Below, piece by piece: positions 40,297 to 50,617 of a DNA stretch of 64,000 bases (the first letter of the stretch is position 1; each line of letters opens with the position of its first letter). A model generated the notes under the pieces. It was not told the DNA's origin. It did not search any database and saw nothing but the letters and a program-made list of their open reading frames with translations. This stretch comes from Schizochytrium sp. TIO01 (lineage: Eukaryota > Sar > Bigyra > Thraustochytrida > Thraustochytriidae). The stretch lies in the NCBI GenBank assembly GCA_004764695.1, contig SMSO01000032.1:146501-210500 (forward strand), written 5' to 3'. The translations under genes were made by a program, and so were the position numbers.

Positions 40297-43200
40297 TTAG
40301 GAGGCCTCCTCCATTTCGTGGCAAGTCAAACCAGCTTTGTTGATAATTTTATCATTTGCACCAGCACGACGTAACATAAAGAAAATTCGTTTCAGGTCGT
40401 ACGCCTTCGCAAAGTGCATAGCTGTCTGTCCTGTCATGTTTTGCAAATCCACATTGACACCTCGATCGAGGAGAATCTGTACATAGTCATCGTGGCCATT
40501 CTGCACAGCAACATGCAAAAGGGAATTCTGACAATCATCCACAATATTTATGTCGATCTCGCTCGGATTATCACTAACAAACTTTACAATCCCAACTTCG
40601 TCATCACTTTCACCAGGCACATAAATTTTAGTGCCACTTAGAAAGGCAAGAAAATCATCTGTGCGATGCCATCGACAGCGCGAAAAAATCGGATGAATAA
40701 CTTTTTTCCGCTTGTTTTTAAGTTTAGCCCGAAATATACTTCCGTTGGGATCATCATCCGAGATACCAAGAATCTCTCGCATGCGTAATTTCCAGCGCAT
40801 AAGGAATTGAACAGAGCCTAGTGCTGTAGAAACCTCCTTATCCCGGCGCACCTTGTCCAGCTCATATCGCAATAACCAATAAGCATACCAGCATGCTTGC
40901 TCAATCTCGGAGGGCATTCTGCGAGCAACTCCAGATGCACTGTTTAATGATGATGACGATGGCGTTGGCAGTGTAGGCACATCTTGTTCTGCATCACGAG
41001 GCTGTGCTTCAAGTTTTGAGTTTGCGATAATAATCAAGTGAGTCACATGACGCATGCGCTGCCGGTGAGCTACAACCTGGGCCTCCAAGGCTGGTGTGCT
41101 GGCACTTGAATCAAGCATCTGAATGGCGAGCTGAACATCCATAGCATCAGCGTCCCAAATAGATTTCAACCTTTGCAAAGACATATCCTCTTCCTTGAAC
41201 ACGCCATGTGTTTTCGCGAGTTTTGCGATTCCACCCTCCCCATTCTCCCAGTCAGCTGCTGAGAAAACATCAAGCTCAAAGCAAGCTGCAACGAAATCAT
41301 CATGTTGTACGGTCTCAGAGTTGGCACCACGCTTAAGGGCGTTATCATAAACCACTTCAACACGACGCTTACTAAGGCCTGGGTTAATCGCTCGAACAGC
41401 AATAGAAAACGCGGGTGCTGCTAAGATTCCATCTTGTGCCGAGTCAGCTGCTACAAATAGAGCTCCTAGTCGAGTAAGAACGCGTTCTTTAGCATTTTGC
41501 CAATGCTCGAGAAACAACTCTGTAACCTCATCAACAGGCAAAAGATCAAGTGTTGATCCACGAGAAGCCCCCTTAGGCAAGGAATAAAGCTTGGGATTGA
41601 GGCGCAATTGAACCATTAAGTTAGTCTGTAACTTACTCCACAGTTGTTCTCGTCTAGATGGAGGCAGAATGCTCATGAGACGCCCAAAGTTTTCGTGTGT
41701 ATTGTTCACATCCACAAACAATCGGCCGGAATCTTTATCCTCTACAGGACCCTGAAGACACCCTTCTTGACCAGGTTCCAGTAAGATTGCAATCGTACTT
41801 TCGATGAAATCAAAATCACCAGGGTCGATGTTCCGCTTGCTCACTGCGGCTAGCGAGTCGTCAGGGGCTTGTTCAGTTCCGGTACCAGGACGGTCCATGT
41901 TGAGCATACGACAGAAAAGATCTGCGAGCACAGATTCATTTGCTGATGAGCGGCGAAGGCTATCAAGAAAGTCAACAAGTTTGGGCTCTGCAATTTGCGG
42001 AAGACCATACTTTCGACCGAAAAAATCATAGACATAGTTACGATACTCCTCGTAAGTAGATATCGGTCCAGCCGTCTCTTCATGATGATGATCAAGAAGA
42101 ATTTGTAGAATTAGTCGATTCACATTTTTCGTCGAGACCGGCTTACACTTGTAAATGACTGGGAGGCTGCTAATTAAAATAATGAACTCAGGTGGTACAA
42201 ATGGATTCGTTTTCTCATTGGCAAGCTTTCGTTTGGTAATCCATACACCTTTATGTAATACCCACCGTCTCTTGCTGTCACTAACGGTCGATTTTCGAAG
42301 TACAAGGTCGCTGCTGTCAACTTGCACACGCGCATCACGGGTGCGGGCCCGACCTGCGAGTCGGTGCTCGTAATTCACAGAATGTTCAAGATCTTTGAGG
42401 CCATTTACCATCGTGTCCAGCATATTCTTTGTGTTCGTGAGTAAAGTTTTGCGTTTTTCTTGATCCTTTCGTTCAGCTTCTTGCTGCTGTCGCTGCCTTG
42501 CTACTTTTCTTCGGTCACGCGATGCTGGTGTCGCAGTCTGAGGATTGTTCAAAAGCCCGCCACGAATACTATTCTTTCGAAGACGAGTACCAACATCACC
42601 AGTCATCGATACAAGTGCAACTGACGCTCCGCGAGCTAGACGAAACGATGCCTCCATGGATCGTTTTCTTAACTGTGTATTATTTCGTGTAGTTGCCACT
42701 GGTTTACTTGGTGTAAATACGCGAAAAATCTCATCTTGCAGTTCGCGATGTCTATCGAGAGCTTCATCCAGCTCCTTTTGCAATCGTTCCCGATCTTCCT
42801 CTGGTGTTGTACCTTCATGAGCATCCTCAACAAGATGTGCTAGGTTTATGATCTCTCGTACCATTCGACGATTTACGAGCGCAATAGTTTTGCGTTTTAG
42901 TTTACTTTCCTTAATTCGAAGTTTTTGGATGTCACCTTCCCGGATCATGATTTTCATTTTCTGATAGTTGAAGCGCGACTCTGCCATACGTAAACGACCT
43001 TGCAAATTTACAAGTTCTGTGCGGGCTTCCTTCTTACGTTGCGAGACGAGTGCGTCATGGCGAACCAAAGTCTCGCGAAGATTTTCTTCCAGGTTCGCTT
43101 GAGCCTCTTTAAGTGCAAGTTTCCGTTTGTTACGTTTTGATATGTGGCCATGACGAATTTGACCAAGGTCTCTAAATAACTGAAGCAATAGCTTCCAGAG

Positions 43201-44076
43201 ATTAGTAAACACCTCACCAAGCTTACGATTGGTAGCTTGAACTTTTGTTGTTAGGTTTTCCATACTTAACGTGAGGACTGTAAGAACTTCTCCAAAGGTT
43301 ATATCTGGAATCTCCATGCGCATACGTCGCATTGACTCAGTGAGCCACTTGCTGAGTACTGGGGGCAGTCCATCTCGCTCTAGATCTACGGTGGGAATTC
43401 TTGCAGATTGACTCGCATCCTTGCGTATAGGTTCGCGAGGTTCGACGGATTTCAGTGCCTGAACAGGAGATCTAGACTTGCTGATCTTCGTCGCGAGACC
43501 CTCTTCTTCGAGTAATTTTACAGGTCGTGCTGTAAATACGTCTATATCGTCTTCTTTCATACACATGTCAACAAGCTGGTGTGCACGCGCAAGGGCTTCG
43601 TCCTCAATTTTTACAACTCGATCGAGAACGCGGCGATCATATGTCGTTTTAATTCGGCCAAGTAACTGTGCCACCATCGGAAGACTTTCCATGAGAGCCT
43701 GCCACGCAATGCTTGCAATTTCGACGCGATCCAAGCCCTCCTTAGCTCCACCTTCACGCTTTACAGCCCATATCCGTGAGGTGAAATATGTCGAAATTTG
43801 ATCTAGCTTATCAGGTTTAAGGCGGAATAGAACTGCCTTTTGTTCCGTGAGAGCAATTCTTGCAGGGTCCACCGCTTCAAGCTGTCTCCAATCTCGCTTT
43901 AAGCGTTCTTGTCGTTTCCCATTAGCGATGGCTTTGGCTTCACGAGTGGATCTCTTTAAAAGCTTGGCGCGTAATCTCTCTGCTCGCCTTTCCCAGTGTG
44001 CAGCCTCTTCCTCATAGACCAATTCTTTTCCGTCTTGGTCATCGAATGGCCCTAGGCTCATTAACATGAGCGACAT
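40297..44076 (-). CDS. large coiled-coil protein with degenerate EF-hands and C-terminal ankyrin repeats
   Basis: A 1259-residue protein of unknown function. The first 110 residues are highly charged and helical (ERRAERLRAKLLKRS). A helical segment follows, then a long coiled coil at about 310-460 rich in Lys, Arg, Glu and Leu. The middle holds basic low-complexity sequence (RDRRKVARQRQQQEAERKDQEKRK). At about 880-960 two segments resemble worn EF-hands (LFVAADSAQDGILAAPAFS, then VQHDDFVAACFELDVF) without all calcium ligands. The last 120 residues have two to three ankyrin repeats (NSLLHVAVQNGHDDYVQILLDRG, then TGQTAMHFAKAYDLKRIFFMLRR; each approximate). The mix of coiled coil, EF-hand and ankyrin suggests a structural or ciliary protein; this is inference. 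Start is the first ATG. It is divergent from the small basic gene at 44822. Confidence 0.85.
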   Translation of the reverse strand: MSLMLMSLGPFDDQDGKELVYEEEAAHWERRAERLRAKLLKRSTREAKAIANGKRQERLKRDWRQLEAVDPARIALTEQKAVLFRLKPDKLDQISTYFTSRIWAVKREGGAKEGLDRVEIASIAWQALMESLPMVAQLLGRIKTTYDRRVLDRVVKIEDEALARAHQLVDMCMKEDDIDVFTARPVKLLEEEGLATKISKSRSPVQALKSVEPREPIRKDASQSARIPTVDLERDGLPPVLSKWLTESMRRMRMEIPDITFGEVLTVLTLSMENLTTKVQATNRKLGEVFTNLWKLLLQLFRDLGQIRHGHISKRNKRKLALKEAQANLEENLRETLVRHDALVSQRKKEARTELVNLQGRLRMAESRFNYQKMKIMIREGDIQKLRIKESKLKRKTIALVNRRMVREIINLAHLVEDAHEGTTPEEDRERLQKELDEALDRHRELQDEIFRVFTPSKPVATTRNNTQLRKRSMEASFRLARGASVALVSMTGDVGTRLRKNSIRGGLLNNPQTATPASRDRRKVARQRQQQEAERKDQEKRKTLLTNTKNMLDTMVNGLKDLEHSVNYEHRLAGRARTRDARVQVDSSDLVLRKSTVSDSKRRWVLHKGVWITKRKLANEKTNPFVPPEFIILISSLPVIYKCKPVSTKNVNRLILQILLDHHHEETAGPISTYEEYRNYVYDFFGRKYGLPQIAEPKLVDFLDSLRRSSANESVLADLFCRMLNMDRPGTGTEQAPDDSLAAVSKRNIDPGDFDFIESTIAILLEPGQEGCLQGPVEDKDSGRLFVDVNNTHENFGRLMSILPPSRREQLWSKLQTNLMVQLRLNPKLYSLPKGASRGSTLDLLPVDEVTELFLEHWQNAKERVLTRLGALFVAADSAQDGILAAPAFSIAVRAINPGLSKRRVEVVYDNALKRGANSETVQHDDFVAACFELDVFSAADWENGEGGIAKLAKTHGVFKEEDMSLQRLKSIWDADAMDVQLAIQMLDSSASTPALEAQVVAHRQRMRHVTHLIIIANSKLEAQPRDAEQDVPTLPTPSSSSLNSASGVARRMPSEIEQACWYAYWLLRYELDKVRRDKEVSTALGSVQFLMRWKLRMREILGISDDDPNGSIFRAKLKNKRKKVIHPIFSRCRWHRTDDFLAFLSGTKIYVPGESDDEVGIVKFVSDNPSEIDINIVDDCQNSLLHVAVQNGHDDYVQILLDRGVNVDLQNMTGQTAMHFAKAYDLKRIFFMLRRAGANDKIINKAGLTCHEMEEAS

Positions 44077-44821
44077 TTTCCTTTCTGCACAGTCTCGCTA
44101 CCGGTGCAGCTCAAGATGCGCCAAGGTTTGCGAGAATCTCGCAGCACCACTGCAATATTCGCATGGTTTGTATTCGCATAGCTCTTCATCAGTTTCGAAT
44201 AATACTGAAAGACCTCCGCAAAGGGTGTGTACCCATATAGAATGACTGTAGTTAACGTTTCACCTGCTAAGATGCGGAGGTGGGGAATCAAAATGCAAAG
44301 TCTTTTCTCTTCATTGCCAACACGAGTTGGCGCACGAGGACGCTCTATCGCGCAAGTATTGACAGGCTGATTATGTTAGAAACCAAACAATCATGTTGTT
44401 GTTATGTTATGTTATGCTGTGCAAAGAGCTGAAGCTCTTCGTTAGCCTTTTATAATTTCCTCATCCGGTCTAAGCCCGAATGACCCGACTCAAATCAAAC
44501 GAAGATCTAAAACTCAAACAACTGAGACAGGATATACCTGCTATCATATATTCGGCTTCCTAGGTCACATGTGCAAGCATAACCTGCAATCGCCTTCAGA
44601 CCCTTGCGATGGTTCCTGCCATCCTATTACTGATGATCGTGAAATAAGGCTGACCGAGAAGAAAAACAAATAAAAGAGATGTGGGAAGTCCCAACTAACC
44701 GTTGAAAAGAAAGAGTCCCATGAGTAAATAAGGAGGGAATGCAATTCACTCTGACGCAAATCAATTCGCCAAGCTCCGGAGTGGCGTTGGGGCCTCGCAT
44801 GAGTGGGCGTGTGAGCCAGAA
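44077..44821. promoter_or_regulatory. 745-bp divergent promoter region
   Basis: The interval between two divergent starts, among the shortest 5'-5' intervals in the window, so the two genes may share control elements. It contains no supportable gene. A TGTTATGTTATGTTATG triplet of heptamer-like words lies near 44397-44415. Confidence 0.45.
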
Positions 44822-45892
44822 ATGTCTGCTCCGCCACGCCGGCCGAGACCTGCGTCGGCAGGCCCGGCACGGAGGACTCCAGGTTCTTCTGCTAATAACC
44901 AAGCTGTGTCGAGTGAGGAAGCGCCCTTTAAGCCGAGACGAAGACCTCAAAGCGCCAGCCTTGCGAGTCGCAAGCGCGTAGAAGCGATATCTGCTGCTGG
45001 GGGTGGAGCAGCTGCTGTTCGATTGCGTAGGAAAAAGAAGCAACGTCCTCGAACAGCCCCTGTGAGAGGTCGAAAGGCTGGATTCGACGAGACAAACCCC
45101 GATTGCTGGCTACAAACCCTGCAAAAAAATGGACTTCTTGAAGAACCACTTGGCAGTGAATATGAGCCTATATACACTGTTTCACATCATTATTTGCAAG
45201 AAGAAGCTCGCCGAAAGCGGAAAAGCAACAATAAACTGCTTGAGGATATTCGTGTGGAGCAAAATCAGTATGAAAAGATCACTCAGCAGCGTATGGCCGA
45301 GGCGACACGGTGGGCCCAGTACCTAGATTTGCGTCGTAAATATAATCCTATTTACATTCGAGCTGATGAGACGAGCGGGGCGCCCGGCTCTGTGGGACGA
45401 ATGTTTGGCTATATGGGTGAACTGCGCTGTGAGATAGTTGCCAAAGAAGATAGCCAAAGCCGGATCATTTCGTGTGCACTTTTTGATCGTGAGTATGAAC
45501 GTTTACAGAACACATATAATCGTAAGCTCAAGGAAGATAAAGCCGCATCAGCCAAGGCAAAGTCCCTTGCCTTAGTCACTTCAAACAATGGTGCTGAAAC
45601 AGAGCGCGCTTTGACAGGTCGGCGCCAGCCTTTCAAACACACTACAACAAGACGGATTTTAGCTATTACAAATGGTGCAACAACAAAAGGATCTAGTCCC
45701 ACCAGAGTAGCTAGTACTCGAGATTCAAGTAAATTACAAGTAGAGAAATATCACCGCGGTGATCCAGCACAAATTGATGAGGTTACTCGGGAGCTGCATT
45801 CTGTATTAGATGAAATTTCTAACATGGACCAAGCCCTGCGCTCTCAGCAGCAACTTCTCAAAGACAACGGCTGGAACATCAAATTCACATAG
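44822..45892 (+). CDS. basic protein with RP-S-A motifs, possibly cilium-associated
   Basis: A 356-residue protein, not assigned to a named family. The N-terminal 95 residues are Arg/Pro/Ser/Ala-rich with repeated RPxSA-like words (RPRPASAGPARR, RRPQSASLASRKR, RPRTAPVRGRK), a composition common in flagellar and basal-body proteins. The middle is helical and charged (YLQEEARRKRKSNNKLLEDIRVEQNQYEKI, approximate span 125-155) and contains a more ordered block (RRKYNPIYIRADET, then VGRMFGYMGELRCEIV). The C-terminus ends in a short helix (IDEVTRELHSVLDEISNMDQ). No membrane segment or catalytic motif is seen. It faces the large coiled-coil/ankyrin gene across a 745-bp region, which would fit co-expression in ciliated stages if both are ciliary. 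Upstream ATGs are out of frame. Confidence 0.8.
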   Translation: MSAPPRRPRPASAGPARRTPGSSANNQAVSSEEAPFKPRRRPQSASLASRKRVEAISAAGGGAAAVRLRRKKKQRPRTAPVRGRKAGFDETNPDCWLQTLQKNGLLEEPLGSEYEPIYTVSHHYLQEEARRKRKSNNKLLEDIRVEQNQYEKITQQRMAEATRWAQYLDLRRKYNPIYIRADETSGAPGSVGRMFGYMGELRCEIVAKEDSQSRIISCALFDREYERLQNTYNRKLKEDKAASAKAKSLALVTSNNGAETERALTGRRQPFKHTTTRRILAITNGATTKGSSPTRVASTRDSSKLQVEKYHRGDPAQIDEVTRELHSVLDEISNMDQALRSQQQLLKDNGWNIKFT

Positions 45893-46500
45893 GCTAACCA
45901 AGCTGTTTTACCTCTTGTTGTATCTCCTTTGCACACTTATGTACACCTTCTACGTATCCACGAAGTGATTCGGACCCAATCGCTGACTTCTTTTTTTTGT
46001 TTGCGCCTTATGTTTCTTACGTTTGTAATACTAAAAATCACATTTCTGCCTAGGCTTTAAGCTTTAGCTCCTAGCCTGCTTTGTCCATATGTCCTTTCCC
46101 GCCCCATTTCATACACGTAAAATCTTAGCAGGGTTCCGCATGGCATATGACCGTATCTTGGCCCGTCCATGACATTCATTGGTAACATTGATCTCGTTCC
46201 AAAAGTTCTGCCAACCTGGCAAATGAAGAGATGCACGAAAAAGAAATAATAAGGAGAACCAAAAAAACTAAATTAAAATAAAAAAAACTCTTTTTGAGTT
46301 GGGTAGTGCAGTTCCAGGTCATCGTCCAGACTCGCTTCAACTAATTGCCAGGTAAGTGACCTGCTGTCCTATGGGCTGCTTGCATCTTGTTTACACAGGC
46401 TTGAGCGAGCAGGGACACTTTTAGGCTCTGAGTGACTGACATAACGCTCTCTGACGCAGATTTTGTTTAGCTTACCGGTTCAAGACATCGTCAACTCAAG
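45893..46500. other. 3' flank and PDI leader region
   Basis: 608 bp without a coding region. A textbook splice donor (CAG|GTAAGT, intron from 46352) is followed by possible acceptors ACACAG (ending 46398, 47-nt intron) and GTTTAG (ending 46470, 119-nt intron), so the PDI transcript may contain a leader intron. This is a motif match only. Confidence 0.35.
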
Positions 46501-47290
46501 ATGGGACGTGCAGCTGCTCTCCTTTGCATGGTTCTGGCCGTCGCCTGCTCTCTGCCAGGCATGGCCCGCGCTGAAGATGTTGTTTCGTTGACGCCTGATA
46601 ACTTTGATGACATCGTTGTCAACTCTGGCAAGAACACCTTTGTCAAGTTTTTTGCGCCCTGGTGGTAAGTAGTAGCTTCGAAACCCCATATTGAAGATCG
46701 CTTCAACTCAAACGTTCATCACGCATGCATGTAAAATAGACGTTTTGCAGGAAAGTAAAACATGATAAGTCGTGAGGTTTTCATGTGACGGTGTTATGTT
46801 GGAATGGAAAACTCACGAGACTGTTGGGGCGTTATTCTTTTGACCTTTTTATAGCGGACACTGCAAGCGTATGGCCCCGGATTACTCAACATTGGCCACT
46901 GAGTTCAAGGACTCTAGCTCTGTAACTGTTGCTGAGGTAGACTGTACTGAGCACCAGAGTCTCTGCTCTGAACATGGCGTGACTGGCTTCCCGACTCTCA
47001 AGTCCTTTAAGGCCTCCAAGGAGGGCGAGGCTTACAGTAGTGGTCGTAGCCTCGAACAGATGCGCTCGCACATCAAGGATAATCTCGATCTTGGATGCCA
47101 GGTCTCCAGCATTGACAGCTGCACTGACAAGGAAAAGTCCTACCATGAAAAATGGTCTGCCAAGACTGCCGAGGAGCTCAGCAAGGAGCTCGAGCGCCTC
47201 AAGGGCATGACCGGAAAGACTATGAAAGCCGAGCTTAAGCAGTGGCTTCTCTCTCGTATCAGCATCCTTACCCAGCTTGTTTCTGCCTAA
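46501..47290 (+). CDS. single-thioredoxin-domain protein disulfide isomerase with one intron
   Basis: Two exons (46501-46664 and 46855-47290) give a 199-residue secretory-pathway protein. Residues 1-24 are a signal peptide (basic start, hydrophobic core, cleavage after ARA). One thioredoxin domain follows with active site APWCGHCK; the redox pair is Cys55 and Cys58. The cis-proline loop is GFPTLKSF. After the domain come a CQVSSIDSC segment and a charged helical tail reminiscent of the ERp29/PDI-D tail. It should act in oxidative folding in the endoplasmic reticulum, but no KDEL-type retention signal is present (it ends TQLVSA). Without splicing the frame stops right after the second codon-like TGG, so the intron is required. 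The intron splits the codon of Cys55 (TG|C). Confidence 0.9.
46665..46854 (+). other. 190-bp GT-AG intron in the PDI gene
   Basis: Starts GTAAGT and ends after a T-rich stretch with TTTTTATAG. Removing it restores the CGHC active site and a continuous frame. It is phase 2 and the only intron in the window that coding logic demands. Confidence 0.92.
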
Positions 47291-48362
47291 GCAATCATAG
47301 CAGCACTCCGCTACCGTTGAATTGAGTTGATTTCCACATTTTTTCATTTCATCGTCAATAATTGCCATCATTTTGGCAGTGATGATCATGAGCTTGTTCA
47401 ACACAGTTACATCTTCTCTAACCCCTTCCTCCTACCTTACAGCGATAATGTCGTGTCCTACGACAGCACTGCGCTTGGCACCTTAAGCGTACTATCAATT
47501 CACAGCTTCATAGCGCATATGTTGCACCGATAAACGCATCTCAATCAAGAAATTCATTCTAAATCCTTTACAAAACACGCGGATGAAATGGACAAGTCTG
47601 TTGCTACGAGTCCAAGTGTACACGCGTGTCAGCCGTACATAACCTAGCCATTCATAGAAAGACCATGATCTTATTTTCTATTTCCTACAGCTCCTGCTAA
47701 AACTTGACATCCTCCTCCTAATAACCACATTTCGCATACTAATACATCAAATCAGAAGTCTATACTCGATAGCTACTGCCCATATACTCTACTTATTTAT
47801 CCCAAGTTAAAGTGAGGTATATAGGTATACTTCACTTGTAAGAGTCGTATATTTCACTTACGTAAAGTGCAAATACAAAAATAAGATGTGCAGCCAAAAA
47901 GCAGAAGAAATAAAGAAAGTAAGTGAGCAAGGAAACACCCAACTCCGACGCCGCCGTTTCCGCGCGTCATCGACGGGACCTTTGGAGCGCGAGGACGCCG
48001 CTCCATCCGCGCCAATCTCCACTTCTTCCCTTCCTCCGCGCGCTGCTTCAAGTGGTGCCGGTACGCCAAGTCATCTGCCAGCCTTGCTGCATCGAGATCA
48101 ACAGCAATAAAACAGCGGATTCGTTGCTCTCCGTCACCTTATTTTCGACCTCTTCAATTGCTGTTTGCGCAGCTCCGTTTATATCTCACTCCTTTAATTT
48201 ACTCACTGCTGGTCGTGATCGTGTTGGTTGTGGTATTCTGAATTGAAGATCGTAGCTATAGCCTGTCGATTTGCGTAGGTTCTTCTCGAGAGGTCGCCCG
48301 CATATTTCCCCATATACGTTCATATACTTTGATTTCGTAAAAACAACTTTTCAGGGGAGACC
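47291..48362. other. intergenic region before SRP54
   Basis: About 1.1 kb with no supportable gene. The last 90 bp contain a possible leader intron for SRP54 ending CTTTTCAG at about 48353, a few bases before the ATG; the donor is not clear. Confidence 0.45.
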
Positions 48363-49967
48363 ATGGTGCTTCAAGAGCTTGGCGCCAAGATCAATGGCGC
48401 TCTTAACAAGCTGAACGCTGCGTCTGTTGTGGACGAGGAGGCCGTGGATACTGTGTTGAAGGAGATTGCCGCTGCTCTGTTGCTTTCTGATGTGAACGTT
48501 CGCACAGTAGCTGAAATGCGCACCAACATCAAACGTGAGGTTATGAAGGATGAATCTCGCGCGGGTTCAACTACAAAGGCCCGTCAGATTCGCAATGCTG
48601 TTTTCAATGAGCTCGTGAGATTGCTGTCGCCTGACGTGGAGCCCTACAAACCTGTCAAGGGCAAGGCAAACGTCTTTATGTTCGTTGGTCTCCAGGGTGC
48701 TGGTAAGACCACCTCGATTGCCAAATTTGCCAACTATTGGGCTCGTAAGGGCTGGAAGACTGCCATGGTGTGCTGTGATACCTTCCGTGCAGGAGCTTTG
48801 GATCAAATGAAGCAAAACGCTATCAAGTTGCGTATTCCGTACTTTGGTAACCCCCTTGAGGCTGACCCAGTCAAACTTGCAGAGGAGGGTACCGAACATT
48901 TTCGCAAGGAGGGCTACGAGATTATTCTTGTTGATACTTCTGGTCGTCACCAGCAGGAGGCTGAGCTTTTCGAAGAAATGGAGCAAGTCATGGATGTTGT
49001 TGCCCCGGATGAGGTGATCTTCGTTATGGATTCTACAATTGGCCAGGCTGTTGCAGATCAGGCCCTTGCATTTAAAGAGAGTGTCCCTGTCGGATCTGTC
49101 ATCATCACCAAGCTTGATGGTCATGCCAAGGGTGGTGGTGCCCTGTCCGCTGTGGCAGCAACCAATGCTCCTATCACTTTTATTGGTCTCGGTGAACATT
49201 TTGACGAACTCGAGCGCTTCGATGCTCGATCTTTTGTGAGCCGCTTGATGGGCCTTGGTGATATGCGTGGTTTCATGGAGAAGCTTGCTGACACGAAGGC
49301 CTTGGAAAAGTCTCCTGAGATGATGGAGCGTCTTCAAAAAGGTCAGTTCACACTTCGCGATCTCCGTGATCAGTTCAAGACTATCCTCAGTATGGGCAGC
49401 CTTGGCCAGTTGGTGAGCATGATCCCTGGTCTCTCCCAGATGATGCAGGGTCAGGACCCTTCATTGGCCCAAAAGAACATTGAGGGATTCATGAACTGCT
49501 TTGACTCCATGACAGAAGATGAGCTTGATGGTATCTACCGTTCTCGCGTCCCGGATCCTAAGAACCCTGGCAAGTACATGGTTGTATACGAGAAGCAAAT
49601 CTCTGAGTCCCGTTTGCGGCGTATTGCAAAGGGATCAGGTGTACCTTTGCAGCGTTTGTACATGCTCATTCAGCAGCACAAGCAGTTCGAGGGTATGGTT
49701 GGGAAGCTTGGTAAGAAGGGTCTTATGAACGATTCCCGCATGCAGCAGCAGATGCAGCGTAACCCCAACCAGCTCATGCAACAATTGCAAGGTGCTATGG
49801 ACCCCCGAATGTTGCAGCAGATGGGCGGCATGGGCAACATGATGGAGATGTTTAAGGGCATGACTGAGGGTGGTGGTATGGCTGACATGATGAAGCAAAT
49901 GGGTCTGGGTGGCGGTTTCCCTGGCGCGGGCCGCGGCGGTATGGCTGCCCGCGGAAGGAGGCGCTAA
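48363..49967 (+). CDS. SRP54: signal recognition particle 54-kDa subunit (SRP54)
   Basis: A 534-residue GTPase that binds signal sequences on nascent chains and docks ribosomes at the endoplasmic reticulum through the SRP receptor. The N-terminal helical bundle (1-90) leads into the G domain: P-loop GLQGAGKTT (109-117), DTFRAGALDQ (139-148), the G3-type DTSGRH (191-196), and TKLDGHAKGGGALS. The M domain is methionine-rich (MIPGLSQMMQGQ, then repeated MQQQMQ, MMEMFKGM words) and carries the SRP RNA-binding signature SRLRRIAKGSGVP. It ends in a Gly/Arg-rich tail. Eukaryotic type, as the length and the RNA-binding block show; no transit peptide is present, so it is the cytosolic form. Start is the first ATG. 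Confidence 0.96.
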   Translation: MVLQELGAKINGALNKLNAASVVDEEAVDTVLKEIAAALLLSDVNVRTVAEMRTNIKREVMKDESRAGSTTKARQIRNAVFNELVRLLSPDVEPYKPVKGKANVFMFVGLQGAGKTTSIAKFANYWARKGWKTAMVCCDTFRAGALDQMKQNAIKLRIPYFGNPLEADPVKLAEEGTEHFRKEGYEIILVDTSGRHQQEAELFEEMEQVMDVVAPDEVIFVMDSTIGQAVADQALAFKESVPVGSVIITKLDGHAKGGGALSAVAATNAPITFIGLGEHFDELERFDARSFVSRLMGLGDMRGFMEKLADTKALEKSPEMMERLQKGQFTLRDLRDQFKTILSMGSLGQLVSMIPGLSQMMQGQDPSLAQKNIEGFMNCFDSMTEDELDGIYRSRVPDPKNPGKYMVVYEKQISESRLRRIAKGSGVPLQRLYMLIQQHKQFEGMVGKLGKKGLMNDSRMQQQMQRNPNQLMQQLQGAMDPRMLQQMGGMGNMMEMFKGMTEGGGMADMMKQMGLGGGFPGAGRGGMAARGRRR

Positions 49968-50617
49968 TTATTCCGTAAACTGAAACGCAAAGCTACGTTC
50001 AAATAACCTCTTTTACTCCATAGATCCTTCCTTAACCTATCCTTGCTTTCTTCAGATTGAACCAGAAAAAGGTACCGAGTTTGCAAAAGACATGCCTGCT
50101 TTCTGTGGTACATTAAAGTTCGGGGAACAAGTGTGCCTCTCTCTGTTATTTCGTGGCGTTCTTGCTGAACATCTTTTGCATAAACACATTACACAACTAG
50201 GATATTCGCAACCAGCCAATAAGCAAGAAAGTCAACGAGCACACATACTAAATACCTACATACCTATCTAGCAAAACCAGAAATGACATTTTTTTTTGAT
50301 AAACTACTATTATTACATGGATACTTGTGTTGATGTCTAACCTCATCTTTAACAATCCTATGAAGCAAGCTCTCTTCGCTTTTTCATACCTTTCTTGCTA
50401 CTATGAATTTAATTTATTATAATATTGAGGATGGTGCCAAAAACGTGATTGATCATACCACAGTGTGTCTGTCTCTCTTGTTGCCTTAAAAAAATATGCA
50501 TTCTGCTTCTTTAGAAATTTTGTAAAAGTTGTAAAGCAATAACTCAAAGGATTTCTTTTCTTTTTTTTGGGGGGGGGGGGGGGTCTTCAGAAAGTGTGAT
50601 TAGCGTGATAATAAGAA
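49968..50617. other. convergent 3' gap between SRP54 and MLH1
   Basis: 650 bp of AT-rich sequence holding the 3' untranslated regions of both genes and a 15-nt G run. No gene is seen. Confidence 0.55.
50569..50583 (+). repeat. poly-G run, 15 nt, just beyond the MLH1 stop
   Basis: Fifteen G preceded by nine T on the plus strand, 34 nt beyond the MLH1 stop codon. The MLH1 transcript would read a C15 tract. Confidence 0.9.
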
